Shown here piece by piece: positions 22,401 to 33,200 of a DNA stretch of 64,000 bases. Each line of letters opens with the position of its first letter. Positions within the stretch are counted from its first letter, which is position 1. The notes below the pieces were generated by a model. That model ran no database searches. It saw only the letters and a list, made by a program, of their open reading frames with translations, and was not told where the DNA came from. Made by a program: the position numbers and the translations under genes. Source of the DNA: Littorina saxatilis. Taxonomy: Eukaryota; Mollusca; Gastropoda; Littorinimorpha; Littorinidae. The stretch lies in assembly GCF_037325665.1 (NCBI RefSeq), contig NC_090251.1:16857551-16921550 (forward strand), read 5' to 3'.

Positions 22401-25400
22401 GAAGAATAGAGTATGACTGCCTAACCCGGAAAATGGTCATGCTGGCAGAAGACCACTCTTGCAAACTCATGAGTGTACATGGGAAGTTTCAGCCCATGAA
22501 CACAGAAGAAGAAAAAAGAAACACACTTGTAAATGGCAGCTTTAAGTTGACACAACCTTTTTAGCTATTCAATAACAGAGTATTTTAATTCATTTCATTC
22601 GCCACCTGTGACATTTACACCTATGCAAAATGCACATAACCAGTGTCTTAAACTCTTGTGTCCACTACAGGTCTCTGTCCAGTGTACCTGACAACCTGCT
22701 GGACCCTGGCAACGAGTTCAACGGTCTGACGTCGCTAGAACTGATGGAGGGGGTGGACATGCACACTGGCGTCACTCCCATCAAGTACAGTTTGCATGAC
22801 ACCATCAATGGTAAGCCTTCTTTGTCTTAACCAGAAATGTCCGATGTCTTGTAGATTCAAATTAAAAAATACAATGGAAAATCTCTTTTGAGAACCCTTT
22901 TTGAAACTTGTGTGAAGAGTGTATCTTATATCGGTGCAGATTTAAATCCTTGCTAAACCATGTGTCAGTTACAAAGTGAAAAAAAACCTGTTGAGATAGC
23001 TGTTAGTCCTTCATGGACAATATCCATGCCCCCATTGCGCTCAGCATACTGCTGTTGTCTGTTACAGTGTTAATCAGTAATGCCAATGTTCCCATAATTT
23101 CTGTCACTGTCAGAATGTGTTGAAAAAATGGATTATGTTTTCCTTGAATTCATAATCTGTGTCGACTGAATCAGTGTGTGCAAGATCAGTAGACCTTCAT
23201 CATACGTTGAAATGAATGCAAACACTCCTGGCTACATGGCCATCCAAGCGTATCAACAGTTGTAGTGAAGTTACTTGAATGAACGTTGTCCATAGTTATA
23301 CATCAGTTTGCAAGGTACCTGTTAAAAATAAAAGTGACAACAACGCTGTGCAGATCTACGTTTTGACGGCCATGTTGTGGACAAGATGCACGCATCTCAC
23401 GGCATGATCCCCATGTCTAGCTCACACAGCTCCAAACTCAGCAGTCCTCCGCCCATCTTGCGCAAGAGTCAGCGCAGAAAGCACGTAAGTACAACTGGGG
23501 AGGATTCAAGCCTCTGGCACAAGTGTACTAAACATGTACAGGCAAGCATGCAGCTCCTCATCTGTGTGAACAGTCCAGATCTCTTATCTCCATCCAACCC
23601 TGGCTTTGCCTCTCTATCGTCTTTCTCATCTCTGGGTTAGTGGCTTGCAAGAACAGTGTTTAGCATTCTTTGTTTTTTGTTTGCTTGTTTTATATTAAAC
23701 TTTGTTGTTGACTCTTCCATGTGTTCAAAAAAAGTGCATGCATGCTTGCGTGTTATGAAAAGTAATGTGAACAAATGGTAAAGGGTATATTGAATTTGTA
23801 CATGCTTTGTTTATATCCAGTTAAAAGCTGTCAAGCAACACTTTTTCTCGCATTATTTGTATTGCATGGACAGCAAAGAATCCTGTCTTGTGTCTGCTTT
23901 CAGAAGCCTTCGCGACGTATCCGCGAGGACCCCCTGCTGGTGTCTGTGCACGATGAGGACGAGGAGGACATGATGGAGGATGACCATGACCTTGACCGTG
24001 ACGAGCGGGAGGACGAGGACCAGGAGAACCGAGACCCCAACAGTCAGCTGCAGGCTCACAGCACGCCCACAGGGACTCCCATCAAAAACCTCCCGTTCTC
24101 CCCCTCACAGGTATTTGTTGCTCACCGTCCCCTCGCTGCTGTCACACAGGAGATTTCAGATGCATTGAAGGATTTACCTGCACACCATTTTATCTTTTGG
24201 TCCATTTCTGTAACACAACCTCAAGATCATCTAAGCATTATGTGTTGTTGTTTTTCCCCGAATTTGTTCATTAGATTGCTAGTTCTTGAACCATGCTGTG
24301 TTAGATGCTCAGAAAACTTGTCTACTCAAACTAATTTTGAGTTTTGGTAATTAAATATTTGAAGAGAAAGTGTGTAGTATTACAGATTGATACAGATACT
24401 TTATTTAGAACTAGAATGTCTGTTATTTAATGAAGACTGGACTTGGTTCTAGAACTCCAAAAGAAGTAAGTGTTAGCTTAGTGTTGAACACTTTGCAGTT
24501 TCCTAAGTATAGGTATTGAAGCGCTCTTGCTGCCACAGCTAAGGATGATAGTAATAACTGACACAGTTGTACTGTTGTGTTCCACATGGCAGTTCCTCAA
24601 CAGTCCTGATGCCACGTTTGGTTCCGGCAAGCTGACGTCCACACCCATGACCTCGATGTGTTCCGCCAACGCCACCTTCACCTCATCTTCCGCCATGGCG
24701 CACAGCATGGGGTAGGCCATCTCAGCTGTCATGTTATTCTGTTCATGTCTGTCACATCAGTGAGCACAGGGGCTGTACTAGTCTGTGCTAGGACTCGGAC
24801 AGACTGGTTCTGACTCAAGAGTAACTCTTCTGCACTCTTGTTTTGTGCTCTGAACGCTTCCTTCCCTTTGATTGAGTTTTTATCCTGGGCGGGGATGTAG
24901 CTCAGTCGGTAGCGCGCTGGATTTGTATCCAGTTGGCCGCTGTCAGCGTGAGTTCGTCCCCACGTTCGGCGAGAGATTTATTTCTCAGAGTCAACTTTGT
25001 GTGCAGACTCTCCTCGGTGTCCGAACACCCCCCGTGTGTACACGCAAGCACAAGACCAAGTGCGCACGAAAAAGATCCTGTAATCCATGTCAGAGTTCGG
25101 TGGGTTATAGAAACACGAAAATACCCAGCATGCTTCCTCCGAAAGCGGCGTATGGCTGCCTAAATGGCGGGGTAAAAACACGGTCATAACACGTAAAATT
25201 CCACTCGTGCAAAAAACACGAGTGTACGTGGGAGTTTCAGCCCACGAACGCAGAAGAAGAAGATTGAGTTTCTATCGGAAGCAGAGAGCAGTACAGTGCA
25301 GTGGAAGCCCACCTTTAAGACCCCTGATACAAGACTTTCCTCTTTTCAAGACCGTGCATTCTCACATTTCTCTTTATAACCTCAGTAAGTGTAGCCCGCT

Positions 25401-28400
25401 TTGAGACTCACTTTGTTTGTTTGTTCGTTCATGGGCTGAAACTCCCACGGCTTTTACGTGTATGACCGTTTTTACCCCGCCATTTAGGCAGCCATACTCC
25501 GCTTTCGGAGGAAGCATGCTGGGTATTTTCGTGTTTCTATAACCCACCGAACTCTGACATGGATTACAGGATCTTTTTCGTGCGCACTTGGTCTTGTGCT
25601 TGCGTGTACACACGGGGGTGTTCGGACACCGAGGAGAGTCTGCACACAAAGTTGACTCTGAGAAATAAATCTCTCGCCGAACGTGGGGACGAACTCACGC
25701 TGACAGCAGCCAACTGGATACAAATCGGCTACCGACTGAGCTACGTCCCCGCCCTGCGACTCAGTTTTAAACCTGATTTTCTCAGATTTGTAGAATGTAG
25801 GGCCCAAAAAGGGGGGTTCCATTGTACGTGTTGGAAGAGGACTACATTATTTGGAAGACAGTGTTGGATCAGATCTATACTTTTGTTCATGCAAAAGAAA
25901 TCACTGTAGCATAACAGCACATCTGCGCTCCAAAGTGTTATCAGTCTACTGTTCTGGCAGACTCTCACAGTCACAGTAGGTTAGGCCTAATTTTGTTCGT
26001 ATTTTCAGAAAATCTTTAGCTCTGTTACAGCGGTGGATGTTGATATGCCCTCAAAGAAAAGGAAATTTGAGAATGACGGAAAAGCAAATATTTGCATCCT
26101 CACTTTGATGTTTAAAGGGAAAGAATGTTGTGATTTGGGAAAGTTGATACATTTGAAGTAAGTTGCCTGATGGTTCACCTTCTCTTGCAGGATGGGAGGA
26201 AAACTGACCACTCCAGTGGCCAAAGTGTCCACCCTGGAGTCCTCCCCTCGGACCCCCACCCCTTTCAAACACGCCTTGGCAGAGGTAGAGCGACGGGCCA
26301 AGGCCAAGGAATGGGTATGTTATCCGTTTGTTTTTCATATTTACAGAGTGATGAAAGGTAGGTTTTGTTGCAGACTTTATTTCTGGAATGTGAAAGGGGG
26401 ACACAGTTGTACCTCTTGTCACAGCATCTGCTCTGCAGAGCTGTCTGCCTTGAGTAGTGAGCTATTTATAACTCAAGCGTTCAATGCCAGTGAAACACCT
26501 GTGGGTTTTAGGGAGCTGTTTCTCGCAGGGTCTGAATGCAGTTTTCTCTTGGCTTGCTCTTGCCAACCTTTGTGTTGAGCAAAGCAGAGTTTTATGAAAA
26601 TATCAACTTAGCCCAAACTGACTCCTGTTTGACTGGCTATGTGTGTTTTATGCACTTGTCCATGAGTAAGTGGCACTCTAATAAACTAATTTCAGGCAGA
26701 GTTTCATGAACTGTTTGAAGAAGAAGAGAATGGACAATGTTGGAAAATAACTCTGTCATGTTATTTATGGGTTGTGCTTTCCCTTGTTTTCCCTTACTTT
26801 TCCATGGAAACACTAAGTCAAGCTACAAGTTACATCGTAGGGAACAGTGTATCTCTGCACACAGTGGCGATCTGTGAAAAGGAAATTATGCAAACCACTG
26901 ACATCCCAGTGAAGATTTGCTCCGATCTGTACTTTCTGCACTGTCCGCTCAATATATTGCTCTTGTCGTTCAAAAGTATGCACATCCGAGCTAACAATCA
27001 GCATTGCAGTGCACAGATCGAGTGACAATGTGTGGGGACGTCATGTGTAGCTTGACTCATTGTTTGCAAGGAAAAGCAACTCTACCACAACCCATAAAAT
27101 CTTGACAGAGTTATTTCCAGAATTTATTTATTGTATGTTACCCGAAGCTGAAAGGATAATGTGTGACTGTTAGTTTATGTGTGCGAACAGAGCCCCGGAG
27201 AGCTGGATGACCTTGGCGAGGTGCTGAAGGACTGTGAGGCGGGCTACGAGGCCGATCTGTCCAGCGGTGTCACCCCCGCCATGCACACGCGACACTCCAA
27301 GCGAAAACCCAACAAAGAGGTCAGTGGATGCATCCTGCCCGCCACCCTTTCGAAGACTATACAGTGGAATCTTGCTCTTGATGTTTTATTATGCACTGTG
27401 TGGAATAGTAAATAAAGGCCTGCAATTTAGGTCATTTTATATACATGTGCTTATAGTGTCTGCTGCCTTCTTTTGCTTGAAAACATAAAATCCCACTCAG
27501 CAGATTCATGCTTTGGCCAAATTTGACTTCAGCTTTGAGTGCCACATCAGATAGCAGAAACAGTCAGTGTGAATTGTGAATTAGAAACATATTTTCAAAG
27601 AAGTAAGACACTGAAAGCAACTTTTGTGCCCTTTGCCTGTGTCTTGTGAGTTGACAAGTTCATTTACTCTTAACCGTAAACTTTCGTCATTCCACATTTA
27701 AAGCTCATTTAGAAGAGCTGCTCCATCTAGATGCAAATATGAATTTCTTTCAAAATATTTTTCCTCACATTTTTAATTTCTTCAACTTTTGGGTTTTGTT
27801 TAATATTTTGACATCTTTCATTTGCTTATTTTGGGACAGAGGAGATTGTCACAACTCAGATGTGACTGACATTTTTTAAATTTGGTCAATTCAAACTTTG
27901 GGATTTGGTGTTCTCTTGATTACTTGCTGCACATTTCTGGGTGAAGACACTGACATTTCAAACCGTTGTGGTGTTGTATAGTTAGCTCTGGCTGTCTTGC
28001 TTTTGGTGTGCATGTGATATTCTCCTCCCCCCCCCCCCCACCCCCCCCCACCCCATCAATTTATGCTTCCAGTACACTTGTATCCCACAGCTGTATCAAC
28101 TGGCTGAATTTGTACCAATCCTGTAGTTCAGCGAGCAGATGACTTTTTTTTCTCCCCGCCTCATGAAAATCACATTTAAATTTGTTAATTATATACGGGT
28201 AGAAATATTGTTGATTGAATCATTATCATCACGCTTAAACCTCCCCTCCCTCTCCGTGTGACCCTGCAGCATGTACAACACAAGCGTGTGCGGCAGTCGC
28301 TGGAGAACCGCTGGGCCTCCGTGGAAGAAGACAAGAAATCTCTTCTGCTTTCCCCCGAGACGCCAGTAAGAAAACATCTCTTTAGCATTCGTTCATGTTC

Positions 28401-29765
28401 TGCTCTACAGTGGTACCTGTGATGTGAGGCCCCTCAAATTAAAGGACACCTCCCATGAAAAGATACTATCTGTTGTCCCATTGACTTTTATCTCAGACCT
28501 GTTTACCCTTACTATTTTGGAGTAATTTATTACTATTTTTTGGGATTATTTTGGGAAAATACTCCATTTGAGTTCAGACTACGATTTTCAAATGTGCTTC
28601 AACTAAGGTTTGTGTTACTAATGTTGTTGTTTGTAACCACTGGGTTACTATTTGGTCATCAGATTACTATTTTTTGACTTGACCATTACTCTTGTCAAAT
28701 TTTGGGGGTTAACAGGTCTGTTTATCTGGACCTGTCACGACAGGCCACCTGCAATGTAGGGACGCATTTGGCTGGTCCCAAAGGTGTCCTTTTATCGCAG
28801 GTACCGCTGTGTTTCCAGAATGTGACTATGTATTTCTTGTAAATACTGGGTTTTTTTTTTAATCACTCATGCTACTCTGTATTTTTGGTAAATTCTGGTT
28901 TCTTCAGCTTTTGCTTTTGAAGCCAAGATTCCACAAGCATGTTTTAGTCTATGTCTTGGATTTTGTTTTTTGCGAATGCTGTAAAAATCGGGATAGATAT
29001 CACTGCCAGCATCAAATCAGATGTGTGTACCTGTACATTTGGGTGCAAATACTTTCATTTTCATTCCCAGCCGTAGACATTGACACCACACACTTGTGGA
29101 ACCTTAGCTTAACACTTTCTACCCCACCTATGTTGACCAAGGTTTTTTTGGCCGAGACCAGCTGTGCTGCAGCAGGTCACTCAGAATTGTAGTACATGTA
29201 ACTGTGTAGTAACTGTGTAGTTTGCCTTTTCTCCAATTTGTTCACTCTGTTACTCAACAGTTATGTGGTAGCATAGAGAACGTTGTGGGTGTGTATTATT
29301 TACTTGCAGTGGACTGTGTTCATTTTGTGCACCAACTTTTTCTAGGGGGTATGTACTGTGGCACCTGTCATGAGAGTGCATGCTCATATTACAGGTTCCA
29401 CTGTATTGGAAATAGCTGAGACAGCACAGTGTTTTCACAGTTTGAAGCTTTGTTACTGTGTAGTTAGTATGGCATGGCTGTTTTTTGACATTCTGGTTTT
29501 GCTCTCTCTTCTGGATCTTTTCCTGGTTTTCCTCTTTAATCTCTCTGTCCTGAATATTTCATTTATGCAACTGAATCTCAAGTAAAGGTTCTGTAGATGT
29601 GGATAACCTATGGACATATATATATTGCAATTCTAAAAGGTTTAGTGCAGCATTGCATGGTTCTACATTAAAACCCTCACAATAGCCAAAATACTGCCGT
29701 AAAAGTGTTCATGATTGGAAAGTTTTGTTCCAATGCGCTCTGTCTCTCTCTCTCTCTCTGCCTGT

Positions 29766-29797
<32 letters not shown>

Positions 29798-31027
29798 CAT
29801 CACCCTGCACTCTCTTTCTCTCTTTCTACGTCCAGACTTATAAAATATGACTGCAGATAGTCCACCAAAGATAGTGACTGAGTGGTAATTAAGGTGCATT
29901 GTTCCCAGAGCAAGTCGCTGGCTGGTGACTCGAGCCTGCTCTTCTCCCCTCCGTCCATCATCAAGGACACGCTGCCAGAGGAGGTGCTGGAGGAGGTCTT
30001 TGCTTTCCCCAAGGCTGCTGCTGGGCCCACAGGCGTCACTGTGAGTCAACACATACATGTCTGTATCAGCCTTTTTCTGGGACTGTGGACATGCATACTA
30101 TTTCTTACTGTTTCCTGTCATTATCATTGTCTGTATCAGCCTTTTTCTGGGACTATGGGCATGCATGCTACTGTGGAGAGGGGGAGAGGTTGGGGGGGGG
30201 GGGGGGGGGAGGTGATGGGGAACTGTTTTTCTGGTATATATGTGTGGGGTTGTGGTGAGGGACTTTGTGTTTGATGCGTGTATCATTGTAAGTGTGTGTA
30301 TATGTGTGGGGTGAATGGGAACTGTTTGTGTGTGTGAAGCTGTGAAATGTGTGTGTCTGCATGTCTGTGTAGGGTTGAGGGGGACTTCATGTGTAAGTGA
30401 AACAGTACAGTGTATGTTCCATGTTTCTGTAATTTCGACTTTGGGCTTTACTCCTCAGACTGTGGTCTAACAACCCTTTCGTCATCTTTTCAGAGTAAAC
30501 GCAAGAGAAAATCCATCAAGCGTATCCACTTTGACGACATCCCCACCAGATCTATGCTGGAAACCAAGTTGAGGGTAAGATTCTCTGTTGCTATCTAGAT
30601 ATTGAAGGTGCTTTGCTTTGGGTCAGCTGTGATTGCCAATACAGTGGAACCCCCATTTTATGAAGAGAACAAATGGCTATGCACACACAATCTGAAAAAG
30701 TAAGGAGTCTTAAAGTGGGGATTCCACTGTAGCAGAAAAATATCTTGTGATACTTGTAACACTTTATCTGTTACTGCTTTCTGCAGGTCATACCAGGGAT
30801 ATTTTAGCAGCATTTTATTTTATTTATGCTATTCTTGGACCTACATGTACTTAAATTTAAGCAGATGATGCTAAAACCTTGCATCCAGTGAAAGTTTCTT
30901 GTTTTGTTTGCAGCTGGATGAAAAGTACGAGACAGTGGCTTGCGGAAAGACGCCTGACCAGATTGAGATGACCGAGCTAGCCAAACAGTGTGCCATGACC
31001 TTCAAACCACGATCTCTTGTCCTTTGA
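10402..31027 (+). CDS. MYB: Myb transcription factor, B-Myb type (three Myb repeats), complete
   Basis: Eighteen coding exons: 10402-10424, 15520-15649, 17093-17245, 17914-18017, 18571-18699, 19834-20029, 20992-21019, 21514-21595, 22671-22810, 23354-23484, 23904-24110, 24593-24711, 26191-26314, 27191-27319, 28270-28365, 29909-30040, 30494-30574 and 30914-31027. All have AG/GT borders and matching phases and sum to 2118 bases, 705 residues plus TGA, close to the roughly 700 of vertebrate B-Myb. Repeats R1, R2 and R3 carry tryptophans at about 47/67/86, 99/119/138 and 151/170/189. Then come a Ser run (residues about 216-223), a basic RKSQRRKH segment, an acidic stretch (about 385-415), the NLPFSPSQFLNSPD motif and the conserved C-terminus VACGKTPDQ..FKPRSLVL. 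It is a nuclear DNA-binding activator; B-Myb works with the MuvB complex on G2/M genes. Whether it is strictly MYBL2 or the single invertebrate Myb ancestral to A-, B- and c-Myb needs a tree. Confidence 0.93.
13046..13402 (+). mobile_element. tRNA-headed SINE, family 1
   Basis: The head resembles a tRNA, with an A box in GGATGTAGCTCAGTCGG and a B box-like GTGAGTTCGTCCC. The body shares AGAGTCAACTTTGTGTGCAG with other SINEs here, and the end is GTTTCAGCCCATGAACGAAC plus (AAAC)n. A perfect 11-base duplication ACTCATTGGAA flanks it at 13035-13045 and 13403-13413. Confidence 0.9.
14161..14452. mobile_element. Harbinger-like MITE, copy 2
   Basis: A 292-base element with ends GGCCTAAAAAAAAATAGGTG...GGTTACGGTAACCCGAC and ...GGCTATGTTACCTTAACCA...GGCC, flanked by TTA (14158-14160 and 14453-14455). 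It is the same family as 6542-6780 but diverged. Confidence 0.7.
14695..14928 (+). mobile_element. Family D retroelement, 5'-truncated copy
   Basis: Matches the 3' two thirds of the elements at 37589 and 39526 (CAAGCAGTATGTAAGAAATG ... ACGTTAAACACCAAATAAAG). A perfect 12-base duplication GTGAGCTGTCCC lies at 14683-14694 and 14929-14940. A 5' truncation with target duplication is the mark of LINE-driven insertion. Confidence 0.82.
16249..16782. mobile_element. Possible DNA transposon remnant
   Basis: Left GTACGGTATTTGGCG and right CGTCAAATACGGTAC are near-perfect inverted ends (13 of 15). The interior contains a CGCGCGCGCGAG palindrome and a CA run. No clear duplication was found, so the boundaries are tentative. 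Confidence 0.4.
16978..17590 (+). repeat. Myb-intron repeat M, copies M4 (16978-17078) and M1 (17277-17590)
   Basis: M1, M2 (21650-21945) and a diverged M3 (26392-26665) share TGTGATGGGGTCTGGCT, TAGTATGCTCTTGGGAACC and GCTCTAAAATCTC. M4 is only the 3' part (GGGCTAAGAAAT...GGTTACA) and ends 15-20 bases before Myb exon 3. M1 begins about 30 bases after that exon. The class is unknown. Confidence 0.7.
18310..18457 (-). mobile_element. Old tRNA-headed SINE relic (family 1-like)
   Basis: The reverse strand starts GGGGGAGATATAGCTAAGTC, has GGGTTCGACCCCC as B box, then AGTCAAATTTGTGCAGACTG and TTGGTGTCTGAAAACTCCTG, a decayed form of the family 1 body. No duplication was detected. It lies within Myb intron 4. 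Confidence 0.6.
18709..19421 (+). mobile_element. Family A hairpin-ended element (A2)
   Basis: Begins TTTTTGACTCACATGCGAAG nine bases after the donor of Myb exon 5 and ends GGGCTTTGCCCTTCTTGTT. Compared with A3 it lacks an internal block near its 3' end. About eight TCAAGGTCA motifs are visible on the two strands. Confidence 0.9.
20339..20643. mobile_element. hAT-like MITE with CAGGCATGGGAATTG ends
   Basis: A 305-base element with perfect 15-base inverted ends CAGGCATGGGAATTG / CAATTCCCATGCCTG, flanked by AAACAC (20333-20338 and 20644-20649). The interior repeats CCGCCGAAA and is GC-rich near GGCGCTTCGCGCCG. It lies in Myb intron 6. Confidence 0.75.
21360..21436 (+). repeat. A-rich low-complexity tract
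   Basis: An A-rich run with scattered G (AAAGAAAAAAAGAAAAAG-like) over about 75 bases in a Myb intron. No retroelement was seen directly attached. Confidence 0.8.
21650..21945 (+). repeat. Myb-intron repeat M, copy M2
   Basis: Matches M1 over about 295 bases, from TGACAGGGAGACTA to CACAGTTACATAAGT. It begins about 55 bases after the donor of Myb exon 8. Confidence 0.7.
22313..22519 (+). mobile_element. SINE family 1 body and tail fragment
   Basis: GCGCACGAAAAAGATCTGTT, GTTGGGTTACAGAAACACAA, AATACCCAGCATGC and GTTTCAGCCCATGAACACAG match the family 1 body. The tRNA-like head is absent. Confidence 0.7.
23904..24711 (+). other. MYB: Myb acidic region and NLPFSPSQFLNSP motif
   Basis: Exon 11 (23904-24110) encodes an acidic run (VHDEDEEDMMEDDHDLDRDE) and ends with TPIKNLPFSPSQ. 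Exon 12 (24593-24711) continues with FLNSPDATFGSGKLTSTPM. The split motif is a long-conserved block in vertebrate A- and B-Myb (there TP.KNLPFSPSQFLN), which helps place this gene on the A/B-Myb side. Its SP and TP pairs are possible CDK sites by general knowledge; none is shown to be used here. Confidence 0.8.
24885..25262 (+). mobile_element. tRNA-headed SINE, family 1
   Basis: Full copy with the GGGGATGTAGCTCAGTCGGT head and a tail ending in (GAA)n. It includes a CACTCGTGC...GCACGAGTG-type hairpin segment before the tail that the copy at 13046 lacks. Duplication ATTGAGTTT[T/C]TATC at 24871-24884 and 25263-25276, one mismatch. It lies in the Myb intron after exon 12. Confidence 0.88.
25411..25757 (-). 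mobile_element. tRNA-headed SINE, family 1, inverted
   Basis: Full copy on the minus strand only about 150 bases from the plus-strand copy above. GACTCA flanks it (25405-25410 and 25758-25763). The two copies could pair into a long hairpin in the Myb pre-mRNA. Confidence 0.85.
26392..26665 (+). repeat. Myb-intron repeat M, diverged copy M3
   Basis: Shares the order GGGGGACACAG...GAGCTATTTATA...CACCTGTG...GGTCTGAATGC...CTCTTGCCAACC...CTCCTGTTTGACTGGCTATG with M1 and M2 but is strongly diverged. Confidence 0.5.
28023..28053 (+). repeat. Poly-C tract
   Basis: A C-run broken by single A residues in a Myb intron. A similar C-run lies at about 29777-29798. Confidence 0.85.
29105..29205 (+). repeat. 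Short dispersed repeat (partner of 6848-6942)
   Basis: Contains AACACTTTCTACCCCACCTA and CAGCTGTGCTGCAGCAGGTC, matching 6848-6942 in inverse orientation. It lies in a Myb intron. Confidence 0.65.
30494..31027 (+). other. MYB: Myb C-terminal conserved segment (MuvB-binding region in B-Myb)
   Basis: Exon 17 encodes SKRKRKSIKRIHFDDIPTRS, a basic stretch that could serve as a nuclear signal. Exon 18 encodes DEKYETVACGKTPDQIEMTE then LAKQCAMTFKPRSLVL and stop. Vertebrate B-Myb ends with a related VACGGTRDQLFMQEKARQLL segment, reported to bind the MuvB core. Preservation here suggests the MuvB link is ancestral. Confidence 0.75.
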
Positions 31028-32221
31028 ACTTGACCTTGGGGCTGAGTAACCCTGACCTTCATGAAACTTGAACCATCCTTCACCTTTGGAAGACCATGGT
31101 TTTGATTTTTCAGGATCTGGAAAATGTGTGCTTCCCTTGTGAGGGGCTGAACTTGAGCATGTGTTATCCTCAGTGCATGTCAATGAACAAAGACACAAGT
31201 TCACAGCTACAAGAAGACTGTTGGCTGATGATGGCGGCAATCAGGTGTTTTGTCTTTAAATACCCTCAAAGACCCTGATCCTGTTTTGCCGATTCGTAAA
31301 AACAAAAACTATCCATGAGGGGAGCATTGGGTATTACATGTCATTCTCTGCTATGTGAAGTCTTCAGTCTTTGTAACATGAAAAACACCCTTAACGTTGT
31401 GGTTATCCTGTACCTTGCTTGTATTGTACTTTCTTAGTTGTACCTTGTATTCTGTTGTGTCATGAAAAACAACAATAATTTATTTAAAAAGAGAAAAAAG
31501 GATAGAACATAAAGTTGTATTCTTTATCATCAAAATACCTGTATTTCCCTGAGCACTTTCTTCACAGAGCCTGAAAAATGGTAATCCATTTTAGAAATGT
31601 TTTGCAGGGTAGCATTGCTATGAATACTTCGGCGACACTTGAAATCTATGCAAGTATTGAAACAAAATGTGAGATTGCACACGGACTGGCGCCATTTTAA
31701 ACTACCTGTGTTCAATGTGTAGGTCAATGATTTCACTTCCTCTTGCTGACAGAAGTGTAAAGGTGCCGTGTTGAAACTGCCAGTATGATGGAGTAGGCTG
31801 AGGCTGTCGCAGTACTGGAGTGTGCAAAACAATATGTGTGCTGCATGCAGGCTGACAGTGGTTGTCACTGTGAGTTTGAATCCTGCATCATCTCACTTTA
31901 ATGTGAGAATTCTGCCAGTGACTCTTAATGCGTATTGGAATTCCACATGATATCTTTTCATGACGTCAGAACACTTGGTATTGGAAATCTGCATGATATT
32001 TGAATGCTTTCAGTGACTCTCATTCCATATTGGAATTCCACATATGTCGGAACACTTCGGCATTGGAGCTCTGCACGGTGTTAAAATGCTTTCAGCGACT
32101 GTTACCTTGCGTGGCTACTCTGTAATATTTCACTTTGTCATGTCAAAACACTTACCAGCGACTGCCACTTCTGTGCATGTTAATAATGTGTAATCACCCA
32201 CCTACGCTTCTGGCAGAATTT

Positions 32222-32505
32222 CATTTCATTTCATTTACTTTATTATCCTAATGCTGGGAAATTCGGGTCGCTTCCTCCCAGTGGAAAGCTAGCAGCAACA
32301 AAAGTCGCGCTACCCAGGTGTGTGTGTGTTTAGGTGTAATCAGCCACCTGCACTTATGGCACAATGACCAAGGTCTTTTACGTGCCACTGTGGTGACATG
32401 GATACCGCCTCTGAGTCTGCACATAAAGTGTCCATCCCGACCCGGATTCAAACCTATGACCCCAGGATCACAAGTCGGTGCCATACCACCTGAGCTACCC
32501 TGTCC
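32222..32505 (-). mobile_element. tRNA-headed SINE, family C
   Basis: The minus strand starts GGGACAGGGTAGCTCAGGTG with B box GGTTTGAATCC, then TTTATGTGCAGACTCAGAGG, GTGGCACGTAAAAGACCT, GCTAGCTTTCCACTGGGAGG and an ATGAAATGAAAT tail. Confidence 0.82.
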
Positions 32506-32895
32506 CTTGAGTCATCACATGAAGTTGGCCTAGTGTCCATTCCAGCCTGGATTTGAACCCTTGACTCAAGGATCACAAGTGTATTGAGCTAGTGAGCTAC
32601 ATTTACCAGATGTGCATGATGTCTCATGGTACCACTCTAGCTCTGCCTACGTCAGAATACTGTCCGTGACATTCTGTTTGCATGGACATGCTGCATTGCG
32701 GCTCTTTGTACTGCCAAGCCACTGCCATCCACTGAGAAACAAAGGGAAGTAAGCACTCTAAATGCATAGGACATGTGTAATAGAGTACGTTATAGCTCTG
32801 CTGGTAACATGACTTTGCGTGACAAGTTTGTGGCTGCTGCCAGAACACTGCTAGTGACACATTTTGCAATGAAAATGTGCATGGTATCTCGTCAT

Positions 32896-33200
32896 GATTT
32901 TCATTTCATTTACTCTATTATCCCAATGCTGGGAAATTGGGGTCGCTTCTTCCCAGTGGAAAGCTAGCAGCAACAAGAGTCGCGCTACCCAGGTGTGTGC
33001 GTATATAGGTGTAATCGGCCACCTGTACAGCCGAATGACCGAGGTCTTTTACGTGCCACTGTGTTGACATGGATGTGGGTCATGGATACCGTCTCTGAGT
33101 CTGCACATCAAGTTGACTTGTGTCCGTCCCTGCCGGGATTCGAACCTGTGACCTTAGGATCACGAGTCCAGTGCTCTACCAACTGAGCTACCCGGCCCCC
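32896..33200 (-). mobile_element. tRNA-headed SINE, family C
   Basis: The minus strand starts GGGCCGGGTAGCTCAGTTGG and has the B box GGTTCGAATCCC in a near-canonical tRNA-like head, followed by AGTCAACTTGATGTGCAGAC. The body and tail match 32222-32505. Confidence 0.86.
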
